NCBI GenBank assembly: GCA_900314755.1 | Contig: OMWH01000003.1 | Coordinates: 1 to 64,000, forward strand | Direction of reading: 5' to 3' | DNA from: an uncultured Prevotellaceae bacterium | GTDB taxonomy: Bacteria > Bacteroidota > Bacteroidia > Bacteroidales > Bacteroidaceae | DNA length: 64,000 nt | Shown: piece after piece, positions 18,875-26,872 of the stretch | Layout of the letters: each line of letters opens with the position of its first letter | Position numbering within the stretch: position 1 is the stretch's first letter | Position numbers and translations under genes: made by a program | The notes under the pieces: model-generated | Told to the model about the DNA's origin: nothing | Seen by the model: the letters and a program-made list of their open reading frames with translations, nothing else | Databases searched by the model: none

Positions 18875-19608
18875 AAAATACGTCCTGTTAAGGTAAACTT
18901 CAATACAGGGTACACTTTCAACTTATCCAGCCACTTTGACAGGTCGTCTTTACCTTTCACCACATTGTTGGTCTCTAACTCCGAGTCGTTCTGATAAACC
19001 CTCATCTTACCCATAAACTGGCAACCCAGTTCAAAACGGAAGCCCACACGCTTCTTAGGAATCAGGCGTCCGAAGCCCAAGCCAAGATAAGGACGGAAAC
19101 TCTTGACACGTACATCACCATTGATGTCACCATTTTCATCAAACTCCAGCCTATAGTCAGCAAGATCCGCACCAATCAATGCTCTCTCCTCAGGAGTCAG
19201 ACCAGCAACATCATCATTATGACCGTTCAGATTGAAAATCTTCCTACCACCGAACGAGAAGCCTGCAGCCACAAAGAAAGAACTCCTATTACCAAAAGGA
19301 TAGACATTAGCTTTAAAATCCAGCGTCGTACGACTCATTGAGCCCTTGATGTTCACTTTGTTATCAATGGGCAGACCAGCCACATCAATCGTCACATCAT
19401 CCTTGATTTTAATGCCCGGGAAGAAGTTAATGCCCAGTCCGAATTCCAGATATTCAGTACATGGAGCGGCAATCCCAATGCCGATACCTTCTGTACCTAC
19501 ACTAAAATTAGCACCTAAGTGATTAAAGATGCCACGCTCGAAGTCCTGCGCAGATGCCTGACCAATGCCCAAGATTGCAATCGTAAAGACTAATAATAAT
19601 TTCCTCAT
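18871..19608 (-). CDS. Outer-membrane beta-barrel protein
   Basis: The 245-residue protein has a signal peptide (KLLLVFTIAILGIGQASAQ). The mature part has many amphipathic strands (YLEFGLGINFFPGIKI, SSFFVAAGFSFGGRK, PYLGLGFGRLIP, VGFRFELGCQFMG) and ends in Phe, as outer-membrane barrels often do. Its role is unknown. It converges on the CvfB-like gene with a four-base overlap and has its own promoter at 19645-19676. Confidence 0.75.
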   Translation of the reverse strand: MRKLLLVFTIAILGIGQASAQDFERGIFNHLGANFSVGTEGIGIGIAAPCTEYLEFGLGINFFPGIKIKDDVTIDVAGLPIDNKVNIKGSMSRTTLDFKANVYPFGNRSSFFVAAGFSFGGRKIFNLNGHNDDVAGLTPEERALIGADLADYRLEFDENGDINGDVRVKSFRPYLGLGFGRLIPKKRVGFRFELGCQFMGKMRVYQNDSELETNNVVKGKDDLSKWLDKLKVYPVLKFTLTGRIF

Positions 19609-19644
19609 AGCGATTTGAATTAAGTTAATACTGATTTACAAATG

Positions 19645-19676
19645 CAAATATAGACAAAAAAAAGATATGTTCCAAA
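19645..19676 (-). promoter_or_regulatory. Promoter of the outer-membrane protein gene
   Basis: On the minus strand TTTG (19673-19676), 20 bases, TATATTTG (19645-19652). The -33 box lies inside one arm of the asnS terminator. Confidence 0.75.
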
Positions 19677-19702
19677 CTTTTTTGAGGAAATTTGGAACAT
19701 AT
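19661..19702 (-). terminator. Rho-independent terminator of the rluB-asnS unit
   Basis: On the minus strand ATATGTTCCAAA (19691-19702) and TTTGGAACATAT (19665-19676) form a 12-bp perfect stem with a 14-base loop, followed by CTTTTTTTTG. It lies 26 bases after the asnS stop and overlaps the promoter of the next gene. Confidence 0.88.
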
Positions 19703-19727
19703 TTATTTCGTAATAGACGAACTACCC

Positions 19728-21167
19728 TTAGAACTCTGCGCTCTTTGGAGTACGTGGGAATGGGATGACATCACGGATGTTCTGCATTCCCGTCACAAAC
19801 AATATCAGACGTTCGAAACCAAGTCCGAAGCCAGCATGCGGACAGGTACCCCAGCGACGGGTGTCGATGTACCACCACAGGTGAGTCATATCCATATCAC
19901 GACGTTTGATCTCACCCATCAGCTTATCATAGCTCTCCTCACGGACAGAGCCACCGATAATCTCACCGATCTGCGGGAACAGCACGTCCGTACCCTGCAT
20001 CGTAGGACCAGGAGCGACAGCACCTTTGTATCCTACAGAGCCACCGTCAGCAGTGTCCTCGTTCTGTTTCATATAGAACGACTTGAAAGCACGGGGATAG
20101 TCTGTCATGATAACAGGTTTCTTGAAATGCTCCTCCACCAAGTAGCGCTCATGCTCCGAGGCAAGGTCATCACCCCAGTTGCAGGGGAACTCAAACTTCT
20201 TACCATTCTTGATGGCTTCCTGCAGGATGTTAATACCCTCGGTATAGGGCAGACGCACGAAGGTATCCTTCAGCACACCCTCCAGACGAGCAATCAGTGT
20301 CTTGTCAATCATCTGATTGAGGAAAGCAAGGTCATCCTTACAGTTCTCCAATGCCCAACGGACGCAATATTTGATAAAGTCCTCCTCGAAGTCCATCAAC
20401 TCATCCTGGTCCATGAAGGCAACCTCAGGCTCCACCATCCAGAACTCAGCGAGGTGACGGGGAGTATTCGAGTTCTCGGCACGGAACGTAGGACCGAAGG
20501 TATAGATAGCGCCCAGTGCCGTAGCACCCAGCTCGCCCTCCAACTGTCCGGATACCGTCAGAGAAGTCTGCTCACCGAAGAAGTCATCATCATAGATGAT
20601 CTTACCATTCTCGTCCTTCTTCAGGTCATACAGGTTCTTAGTGGTCACCTGGAACATATTACCGGCACCCTCACAGTCACTGGCAGTGATCAGCGGGGTA
20701 TGGAAATAGAAGAAGCCATGCTCATGGAAATAGGTATGGATAGCCATCGCCATGTTATGACGGATACGCATCACGGCACCAAAGGTATTGGTACGGAGAC
20801 GCATGTGAGCATTCTTACGCATCACCTCAAACGACTGTCCTTTCTTCTGCATCGGATAAGTATTGTCGCAAGCACCATAGAGCTCCAGACCTGTTGCCTG
20901 TATCTCGCTGGTCTGTCCGGCGCCCTGGCTCTCCACCAAGGTACCCACGGCACATATACATGAGCCAGTGGTCATCTGCTTCAACAGTTCCTCATCAAAC
21001 TTAGCAGGATCGACAACGACCTGCACGTTCTTGATGGTCGAGCCATCATTCAAGGCGATGAAGTCTACAGCCTTAGAACTGCGATGCGTGCGCACCCATC
21101 CTTTTACACATACCTCTTTTCCAAAATCCGTACTTTTCAGTACGTCAACTATCTTTGTTCTTTTCAT
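19728..21167 (-). CDS. asnS: Asparaginyl-tRNA synthetase
   Basis: This enzyme charges tRNA-Asn with asparagine in the cytoplasm. I start it at 21167 ([11 protein letters not shown]), seven codons after the first Met, because the upstream codons lie in the gap after rluB; it then has 479 residues. The N-terminal OB-fold carries [11 protein letters not shown]. Class II motif 2 is [19 protein letters not shown] and motif 3 is [12 protein letters not shown] near the C-terminus. The absence of a GatB-type indirect route cannot be judged from this window. It lies 32 bases after rluB and ends at a clear terminator. Confidence 0.95.
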   Translation of the reverse strand: MKRTKIVDVLKSTDFGKEVCVKGWVRTHRSSKAVDFIALNDGSTIKNVQVVVDPAKFDEELLKQMTTGSCICAVGTLVESQGAGQTSEIQATGLELYGACDNTYPMQKKGQSFEVMRKNAHMRLRTNTFGAVMRIRHNMAMAIHTYFHEHGFFYFHTPLITASDCEGAGNMFQVTTKNLYDLKKDENGKIIYDDDFFGEQTSLTVSGQLEGELGATALGAIYTFGPTFRAENSNTPRHLAEFWMVEPEVAFMDQDELMDFEEDFIKYCVRWALENCKDDLAFLNQMIDKTLIARLEGVLKDTFVRLPYTEGINILQEAIKNGKKFEFPCNWGDDLASEHERYLVEEHFKKPVIMTDYPRAFKSFYMKQNEDTADGGSVGYKGAVAPGPTMQGTDVLFPQIGEIIGGSVREESYDKLMGEIKRRDMDMTHLWWYIDTRRWGTCPHAGFGLGFERLILFVTGMQNIRDVIPFPRTPKSAEF

Positions 21168-21199
21168 TGAACTATGAACTCTTAACAATAAACTATGAA

Positions 21200-22597
21200 C
21201 TATTCGTAGGCTCCCATTCTCAAACGGTCAACCTCCTCCTCTGTCAGATAACGCCAGTCACCACGACGAAGGTTCTTCTTAGTCAGTCCGGCAAACTGCA
21301 CACGGTCGAGTTTCGTCACCTTATAGCCAAGGCTCTCGAAGATACGGCGTACGATACGGTTCTTACCAGAGTGAATCTCAATACCCACCTGTTTCTTGTC
21401 AACAGGATCAGCATACTGGATATCATCTGCCTTGATGTCGCCATCCTCCAAGGTGATACCCTGAGCGATTTGCTGCATGTCATAGGCTGTCACATTCTTG
21501 TCGAGATGCACATGATATATCTTCTTCTTGAGGAACTTCGGATGAGTCAGCTTGGAAGCCAAGTCTCCATCATTGGTCAGAAGAAGCACACCCGTTGTGT
21601 TACGGTCGAGACGTCCTACTGGATAGATACGCTCAGGACAAGCACCCTTCACGAGATCCATCACTGTCTTACGCTGCTGTGGATCATCACTGGTTGTCAC
21701 ATAATCCTTTGGCTTATTCAGTAACACATAAACCTTTTTCTCCAGTGTCACAGGAGCGTCATGGAACTTCACCTCATCAGTGCGCAGTACCTTAGTACCA
21801 AGTTCTGTTACTACCTGACCATTGACCGTCACCACACCTGCCTGGATGAACTCATCTGCCTCACGACGGCTGCAAACGCCAGCGTTGGCAAGGAACTTGT
21901 TCAGACGAATCGGCTGGTTTGGATCAATATTCTCCTCCTTATATTCAATTCTCTTCTTGAAACTGTATTTTGCATTGGGATCATAAGCACCACGCTGCTT
22001 GTTATAGCCACCACGAGGCTGACCATAACCACCCTGACGGGGTTGTCCGTAACCACCACGGGGCTGACCATAACCGCCCTGACGGGGCTGACCATAGCCA
22101 CCACGAGGCTGATAACCACCCTGACGAGGCTGTCCATAACCACCGCGAGGCTGATAACCACCCTGCTGACGAGGCTGATAACCACCTTGCTGACGAGGCT
22201 GGTATCCACCTTCCTCACCCTCTGCCTGCTGGTTATACCGAGGACGGTATCCTCCTTGCTGATAACCACCTTGACGGGGCTGACCATAGCCACCACGAGA
22301 CTGATAGCCTCCCTGCTGATAGTTGGCACGTGGGCGATAGCCTCCCTGCTGGCGGGGTGCGTTACTCTGTAAGCCGGCACCGAATCCTTCTGGACGGAAA
22401 CCGCCTTCCTCTTGATTTTGATTACGATTGTAGCCACCCTGATTATAAGGACGCACCTGCTGATGAATACGTGGACGCGGTGAACGTCCTGGTTTGTAAC
22501 CTTGATAACCACTTGTTTGGTTTGTGTAGCCCTCACGGCTTGTAGCATTCTGCTCTGAGGACTGTTCCTCTGTTTTCTTTTCGTTCTCTAATTCCAT
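21200..22597 (-). CDS. 23S rRNA pseudouridine synthase, RluB/RsuA type, with repetitive head
   Basis: This 465-residue protein has a C-terminal pseudouridine synthase of the RsuA/RluB group: an S4 RNA-binding domain ([20 protein letters not shown] near 231) and the catalytic [18 protein letters not shown] with the nucleophilic Asp. The first 200 residues are a low-complexity head of repeats such as GGYQPRQQ and GGYGQPRQ. Such heads are usual in Bacteroidota RluB homologues and may bind RNA or promote clustering. Which uridine is modified cannot be read from the sequence. It is followed by asnS after 32 bases on the same strand. Confidence 0.85.
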   Translation of the reverse strand: MELENEKKTEEQSSEQNATSREGYTNQTSGYQGYKPGRSPRPRIHQQVRPYNQGGYNRNQNQEEGGFRPEGFGAGLQSNAPRQQGGYRPRANYQQGGYQSRGGYGQPRQGGYQQGGYRPRYNQQAEGEEGGYQPRQQGGYQPRQQGGYQPRGGYGQPRQGGYQPRGGYGQPRQGGYGQPRGGYGQPRQGGYGQPRGGYNKQRGAYDPNAKYSFKKRIEYKEENIDPNQPIRLNKFLANAGVCSRREADEFIQAGVVTVNGQVVTELGTKVLRTDEVKFHDAPVTLEKKVYVLLNKPKDYVTTSDDPQQRKTVMDLVKGACPERIYPVGRLDRNTTGVLLLTNDGDLASKLTHPKFLKKKIYHVHLDKNVTAYDMQQIAQGITLEDGDIKADDIQYADPVDKKQVGIEIHSGKNRIVRRIFESLGYKVTKLDRVQFAGLTKKNLRRGDWRYLTEEEVDRLRMGAYE

Positions 22598-22661
22598 AAT
22601 TCTTTTTGTTGATTTTTTAGTTAGGAAGCCTCACGGCTCCCTCTTGTGTTGTGAAAATAAA

Positions 22662-24008
22662 TTAAATACCTGTATAATTCATTGGCGTGATAGCCATTAA
22701 TTCCTCTTTTACCTCCTCACTGACATCGAGTCCCTGGATAAACTCATGAATCAGTTCGGGAGTCATTTTCTGATTGGTGCGGGTGAGTGCCTTCAGTGCC
22801 TCATAGGGATGGGGATAAGCCTCACGGCGCAGGATGGTCTGGATAGCCTCAGCGACTACAGCCCATGTGTTGTCAAGGTCTTCCTGCAGTTTCTCCTCGT
22901 TGAGGATCAGCTTACGCAGACCTTTCAGTGTGCTCTGTATAGCAATCAGCGCATGACCCATGGGAACACCCACGTTACGCAGTACGGTAGAGTCTGTCAG
23001 GTCACGCTGCAGACGGCTGACGGGCAGTTTCTGAGCCAGGAACTGCAGGATAGCATTGGCAATGCCGAGGTTACCCTCTGAGTTCTCATAGTCAATGGGG
23101 TTCACCTTATGCGGCATGGCACTCGACCCTACCTCACCAGCCTTGATCTTCTGCTTGAAATACTCCATGGAGATATACATCCAGAAGTCACGGTCGAGGT
23201 CGATGATGATGGTATTGATACGGCGCATGGCATCGAAGATGGCACCCAGCCAGTCGTAGTTTGAGATCTGGGTAGTCCACTGCTCACGCTCCAGTCCGAG
23301 TTTCTCGCTGACGAACTTGTTGCCGAACTCACGCCAGTCATACTGCGGGTAAGCGACATGATGGGCATTATAGTTACCTGTAGCACCACCGAACTTAGCA
23401 GTAATCGGAGTGTCCTTCAGACCACGCAGCTGCTCCTCCAGACGATAGACATACACCATCACCTCCTTACCCAGACGGGTCGGAGAGGCAGGCTGTCCAT
23501 GCGTCTTGGCAAGCATCGGCACGTTCTTCCACTGCTCGGCATAGTCGTTCAACTGCTCGATAAGCTCCTCCACCATAGGATAGTAGACATCCTCCAGTGC
23601 CTCCTTCACAGAGAGGGGCACACTGGTATTGTTGATATCCTGCGAAGTCAGTCCGAAGTGGATGAACTCCTTGTATTTCTCAAAGTCACCAATCTTGTCG
23701 AGTTCCTCCTTGATGAAGTACTCCACTGCTTTCACGTCGTGATTGGTCGTCTTCTCGATTTCCTTCACACGTGCAGCATTCTCCTCCGTGAAGTTGCGAT
23801 AGATGTCACGCAAACGCTCAAAGAGGGTATGGTCAAAGTCTTCCAACTGTGGCAATGGTAGTTCACAAAGAGTAATGAAGTATTCTATCTCCACGCGAAC
23901 TCTGTAGCGAATGAGCGCATACTCCGAAAAATATCCTGCCAACTGTTCTGTCTTGTTTCTGTAACGACCATCAATAGGCGAGATGGCTGTCAATACGTCT
24001 AATTCCAT
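22662..24008 (-). CDS. purB: Adenylosuccinate lyase
   Basis: The enzyme splits succinylaminoimidazole carboxamide ribotide and adenylosuccinate, releasing fumarate, in purine synthesis. I start at 24008 (MELDVLTAISPIDGRY), giving 448 residues; the longer frame to 24164 runs across the promoter. The fumarase/aspartase signature SSAMPHKVNPIDYENSEGN is present near residue 285, with KTHGQPASPT earlier as the substrate-binding His motif. The gene stands alone with its own promoter. A hairpin, GGGAGCC with GGCTTCC, lies just past its stop at 22626-22643 but without a good T run. Confidence 0.95.
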   Translation of the reverse strand: MELDVLTAISPIDGRYRNKTEQLAGYFSEYALIRYRVRVEIEYFITLCELPLPQLEDFDHTLFERLRDIYRNFTEENAARVKEIEKTTNHDVKAVEYFIKEELDKIGDFEKYKEFIHFGLTSQDINNTSVPLSVKEALEDVYYPMVEELIEQLNDYAEQWKNVPMLAKTHGQPASPTRLGKEVMVYVYRLEEQLRGLKDTPITAKFGGATGNYNAHHVAYPQYDWREFGNKFVSEKLGLEREQWTTQISNYDWLGAIFDAMRRINTIIIDLDRDFWMYISMEYFKQKIKAGEVGSSAMPHKVNPIDYENSEGNLGIANAILQFLAQKLPVSRLQRDLTDSTVLRNVGVPMGHALIAIQSTLKGLRKLILNEEKLQEDLDNTWAVVAEAIQTILRREAYPHPYEALKALTRTNQKMTPELIHEFIQGLDVSEEVKEELMAITPMNYTGI

Positions 24009-24056
24009 TCTTTCTCTTAATACCTTATTAATATAGCTATATTTCCAATTGGACTG

Positions 24057-24088
24057 CAAAGTTACGAATAAGTGAAGAAAAAACCAAA
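24057..24088 (-). promoter_or_regulatory. Promoter of purB
   Basis: On the minus strand TTTG (24085-24088), 20 bases, TAACTTTG (24057-24064), about 45 bases before the chosen start. Confidence 0.8.
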
Positions 24089-24224
24089 TATATTTGAGTT
24101 TTTCTGAACGAGAGTACCTTAAAAACTTTGTTTTAAAGTTACGAAAACCTTGGCAAACTACCAAATAGTTTTAATGTTTTTAAAATTGTTAGTGCAAAAG
24201 TTCGCAGAATCGTGCAAAAATAAT

Positions 24225-24232
24225 TACTTTTG
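24225..24232 (+). promoter_or_regulatory. -7 box for the HAD phosphatase gene
   Basis: TACTTTTG matches TAnnTTTG and lies 26 bases before the start at 24259. The -33 box is weak (TTCG at 24201-24204). Confidence 0.55.
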
Positions 24233-24258
24233 CACTGGTATTTAATCTATTTTACAAT

Positions 24259-24903
24259 ATGCAACTGATCATCTTTGACTTTGACGGCACATTAGGTGAC
24301 ACCCGGCGGAATATCGTTACCACCATGCAGATGACCATTGCCGAGTTAGGGTTGGCAGGTCGTACCGATGACGAGTGTGCTTCCAAGATAGGACTGCCCC
24401 TTGACGGCTGCTTCAAGTCATTATACCCTGATGAAGACAAAGAGACCATCTGCCTTTGCGCCGACACCTACAGGAGGATATTCCAAGAAAACCTGCTGAC
24501 GATGAAACCCCAGTTATTCCCAAAGGTCAAAGAGACGCTGTCAGCACTGAAGGCTAAGGGATACACCCTCACCATCGCCTCCTCACGCTGGCACAAGTCC
24601 CTTTCTGGGCTGACACATGATTTAGGGATAGCAGAATACATATCATACCTCGTTGGAGCAGACGACGTGGAAAAAGCAAAGCCTCATCCCGAGCCCGTCC
24701 TTAAAACCCTTTCCGCAACAGGTTTCGATGCAAGTCAGACCCTTGTTGTCGGAGATATGAACGTAGACATCCTGATGGGGTTAAACGCTGGAGCAAAAAC
24801 CTGCGGAGTGACTTACGGAAACGGTACGAGAAGGGAACTGGAAGAAGCTGGAGCAGACTATATCATCGACACTATAGACAAACTTATTGACATTGTTAGG
24901 TAA
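24259..24903 (+). CDS. HAD-family phosphatase, phosphoglycolate phosphatase-like
   Basis: The 214-residue protein is a HAD hydrolase. Motif I is FDFDGTLGDT with nucleophile D7 and acid D9, motif II is TIASSR, motif III Lys lies in KAKPHPEP, and motif IV is VVGDMNVDILMG. A helical cap lies between motifs I and II, as in phosphoglycolate phosphatase and beta-phosphoglucomutase types. The substrate is not clear. The last 57 bases of the gene and the following DNA are duplicated 6.2 kb downstream at 31024-31237. Confidence 0.88.
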   Translation: MQLIIFDFDGTLGDTRRNIVTTMQMTIAELGLAGRTDDECASKIGLPLDGCFKSLYPDEDKETICLCADTYRRIFQENLLTMKPQLFPKVKETLSALKAKGYTLTIASSRWHKSLSGLTHDLGIAEYISYLVGADDVEKAKPHPEPVLKTLSATGFDASQTLVVGDMNVDILMGLNAGAKTCGVTYGNGTRRELEEAGADYIIDTIDKLIDIVR

Positions 24904-25061
24904 GTTCTGGCGTTGGCACATCAACTTTTGCCCGGGCAGGAAAGGGTACTTCACCTCTCAGAGCGACGAGAAAAAGGCGGAGCTTGGAGAAAAGTACAAT
25001 TTCCAGAAATACTAAGGAATAAGGGGGCTGTGTAGGGATAGAGTTCTCTTTGGGAGAGGAC
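24847..25061. repeat. Left copy of 215-bp direct repeat
   Basis: This begins inside the HAD gene at GCTGGAGCAGA and runs past the stop to GAGAGGAC. The second copy is at 31024-31237. About five substitutions plus a small change at GGCTGTG/GGCATG separate them. The left copy keeps only the 5' arm of the terminator hairpin that is complete in the right copy. Confidence 0.93.
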
Positions 25062-25066
25062 GGGTC

Positions 25067-25513
25067 TTATACATGATTGATAGTCTTTTGCAGTTCTTCA
25101 AGGAAATGTGCGGCATGCCCTCCGTCCATCTGGGCATGATGGAACTGAAAGGAGATGTCCAGAATGTCCTGACAGGTCTGGCGAATGGTCTCAGTCAGGT
25201 GCAGGTAGTTGGCGTTGAACTGCTCCAGATCATCCGTGACGGCAATGTCGCAGAAACTGAGTCCACCTTTGATGTTATCTACGATCATGTTGACAGCCAT
25301 GCGGTCGTATTTGTACAATTTCCCGTCATGTGGCAGCATATAGAACTCCTCTATCCTGGAGGCCGTCTTGCCAATGCACCAGCAGAGCAACATATTGAAC
25401 TTCAGTCCGCGCCGCCTGCTGACCCTGCAGAGTCGCGTCACGTCGAAGGTCTTAGTGAGCGTCACCATCGGCATGGGCGACTTCATCCACAGTTTGATTT
25501 CCTGTTTCATCAC
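25067..25513 (-). pseudogene. CatA-like acetyltransferase with an internal in-frame deletion
   Basis: The N-terminal 115 residues and the C-terminal 30 residues match chloramphenicol acetyltransferase-type proteins; the latter includes FHHAQMDGGHAAHFLEELQ with the catalytic His motif HHAxxDG at 125-131. Usual members have about 210 residues, and the segment of about 60 residues that builds the central sheet and substrate pocket is missing between DIL and DISFQF. The frame is intact at 148 residues, so an in-frame deletion is the simplest explanation. It overlaps the upstream GNAT gene by four bases. Activity is unlikely. Confidence 0.7.
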
Positions 25514-26016
25514 TTCATTATTATTAGCTCCATTTCCTTACCTGTCCTTTCTTCCCCGTCTATCAGATACGTGTCCGTACCTGTTACCTGAAACCCTACG
25601 GATGCATAGCAATGAAGGGCTATCGGATTATTGTCAAAGACGCCCAGCGTTATCCTTTGGGCTCCCAGTTCGTCTTTCGCCTTCCGGATAGCCAGTTGGA
25701 GCATCTGCTTGCCATAGCCCTTGCCTCGCAGTTCGTCATCGACAATCACGAAGCCGAAGCGCACCATGGTTTTATCCTCCGACGGGTGTCTCAACAGGAT
25801 ATGCCCGATGATGGTATTCCTGATGACAGCCGTAAAGGGATACATATTGTCGCCACTGTATTGCTCCATCATATCCTCCGGCTGTGCAGGGAAGTCCTTA
25901 TACCTGTCTGCACTCCACCTGCGGAACGCCTGCTTGTCCTTGCACCAACTCAGTATCGTCTCTGCATCGTCTTGATGGAATGGCCGGAGTTGCATCTGAT
26001 TTTTCATATCATTCAT
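25510..26016 (-). CDS. GNAT-family N-acetyltransferase
   Basis: The 168-residue protein follows the GNAT fold: LRPFHQDDAETILSWC at the start, GFVIVDDELRGKGYGKQML as the acetyl-CoA-binding motif A with RGKGYG, and NPIALHCYASVGFQ as motif B. Substrate is unknown; the RimJ/RimL style is typical of enzymes acting on protein N-termini or small amines. It starts at 26016 and is translationally linked (ATGA-type overlap) to the CatA-like remnant. A sequence shared with the LytTR promoter region lies just upstream at 26060-26097. Confidence 0.88.
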   Translation of the reverse strand: MNDMKNQMQLRPFHQDDAETILSWCKDKQAFRRWSADRYKDFPAQPEDMMEQYSGDNMYPFTAVIRNTIIGHILLRHPSEDKTMVRFGFVIVDDELRGKGYGKQMLQLAIRKAKDELGAQRITLGVFDNNPIALHCYASVGFQVTGTDTYLIDGEERTGKEMELIIMK

Positions 26017-26059
26017 CTGTTTGAGGCTGCAAAAATACGGATTAATGTGGAAAGCTCAA

Positions 26060-26097
26060 AATTTCTAGGATATTTTGCATCGATTTGTGACGAATGT
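26060..26097. promoter_or_regulatory. Element shared with 29891-29925, candidate regulator site
   Basis: The stretch GGATATTTTGCATC, then TTTGTGACGAATG, matches GGATATTCTGTATC, then TATGTGATGAATG, upstream of the LytTR gene. It lies upstream of the GNAT gene and downstream of 26109-26840. Confidence 0.5.
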
Positions 26098-26108
26098 TTC
26101 CTGTTTCA

Positions 26109-26840
26109 TCATTCAATAACAAAACTGCGGGGATAGAAATCGCTATAGAAACGGCCATCGGTGGCGGTGAATTTCAAGACGCAGTAGTTCGGGTCGGTGA
26201 CACCGCCGGAGTAGTACCGCTCATCGCCGTCGCGCCAGATCATTTCCTTTGTGGCCGCATCAGTCAGCACCTCCATCGTGCCGCGAAGCATCATGGCTTT
26301 GAAGCCCTCGGTATCACAAAAATAGATGCTTGCCTTGGAGTTCGCTTTATAGTGGGCTACACGTATCGAGAATGTGTTGGTAGTAAAGTAGAATGTCTTG
26401 ATGCCCTCGCGCTTGCGTGGTGCCAGCATGGCTTTGATCCAAGGAAATCCCTCGTAATCAACCGATGAAATGTAGGCGATAGGCAGCGTGTCGGCCATAT
26501 TAGCAATCAGTCTTTTCACATTAGCCAGAACAGGGGTTGCCTTCATGGCCTCATCGTCAGCAATCGTCAAAGTCTTGCGCCATCGTTTCAACTGAGGGAA
26601 GTAGGTTTTCATCTGGCCAATGTACTCTTCCCTGGTAATCGGCTTTTCCAATCCTTCATTCACAGCACCCACAAACTGAGCACAATGTTCTATCATCTCC
26701 TCCATGGTGCAGTCCTGCAGGAAGCGTCCTTCTCTGTAGCAGTACATGCAAAAATCTTCGTTCTTACTCCCGTCGGCATTGGTGCCGAGGACATCATTGG
26801 TGAGCGGCATTCCGCAGCTCTGACAAAATTTCTGTTCCAT
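26109..26840 (-). CDS. Zinc-ribbon plus pyridoxamine 5'-phosphate oxidase-like flavoprotein
   Basis: The 243-residue protein opens with a putative zinc ribbon (FCQSCGMPL, later FCMYCYREGRF) of the type often found in Bacteroidota, followed by a helical link. The C-terminal half from about residue 105 resembles the split-barrel of pyridoxamine phosphate oxidase and general stress FMN proteins (LPIAYISSVDYEGFPWIKAM, then FYFTTNTFSIRVAHYKAN). The cofactor and substrate are not known. It lies 32 bases downstream of the receptor gene and probably shares its transcript. Confidence 0.82.
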   Translation of the reverse strand: MEQKFCQSCGMPLTNDVLGTNADGSKNEDFCMYCYREGRFLQDCTMEEMIEHCAQFVGAVNEGLEKPITREEYIGQMKTYFPQLKRWRKTLTIADDEAMKATPVLANVKRLIANMADTLPIAYISSVDYEGFPWIKAMLAPRKREGIKTFYFTTNTFSIRVAHYKANSKASIYFCDTEGFKAMMLRGTMEVLTDAATKEMIWRDGDERYYSGGVTDPNYCVLKFTATDGRFYSDFYPRSFVIE

Positions 26841-26872
26841 TGTTTTTTTCTTTTACTTGGTTAATCATCGGG

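Noticed and set aside
19692-20963. 423-codon plus-strand frame opposite asnS
   Set aside because: Shadow of asnS with no family resemblance.
22626-22643. Strong purB terminator
   Set aside because: The GGGAGCC/GGCTTCC hairpin is followed by A-rich, not T-rich, sequence on the purB strand, so it was not listed as a terminator.
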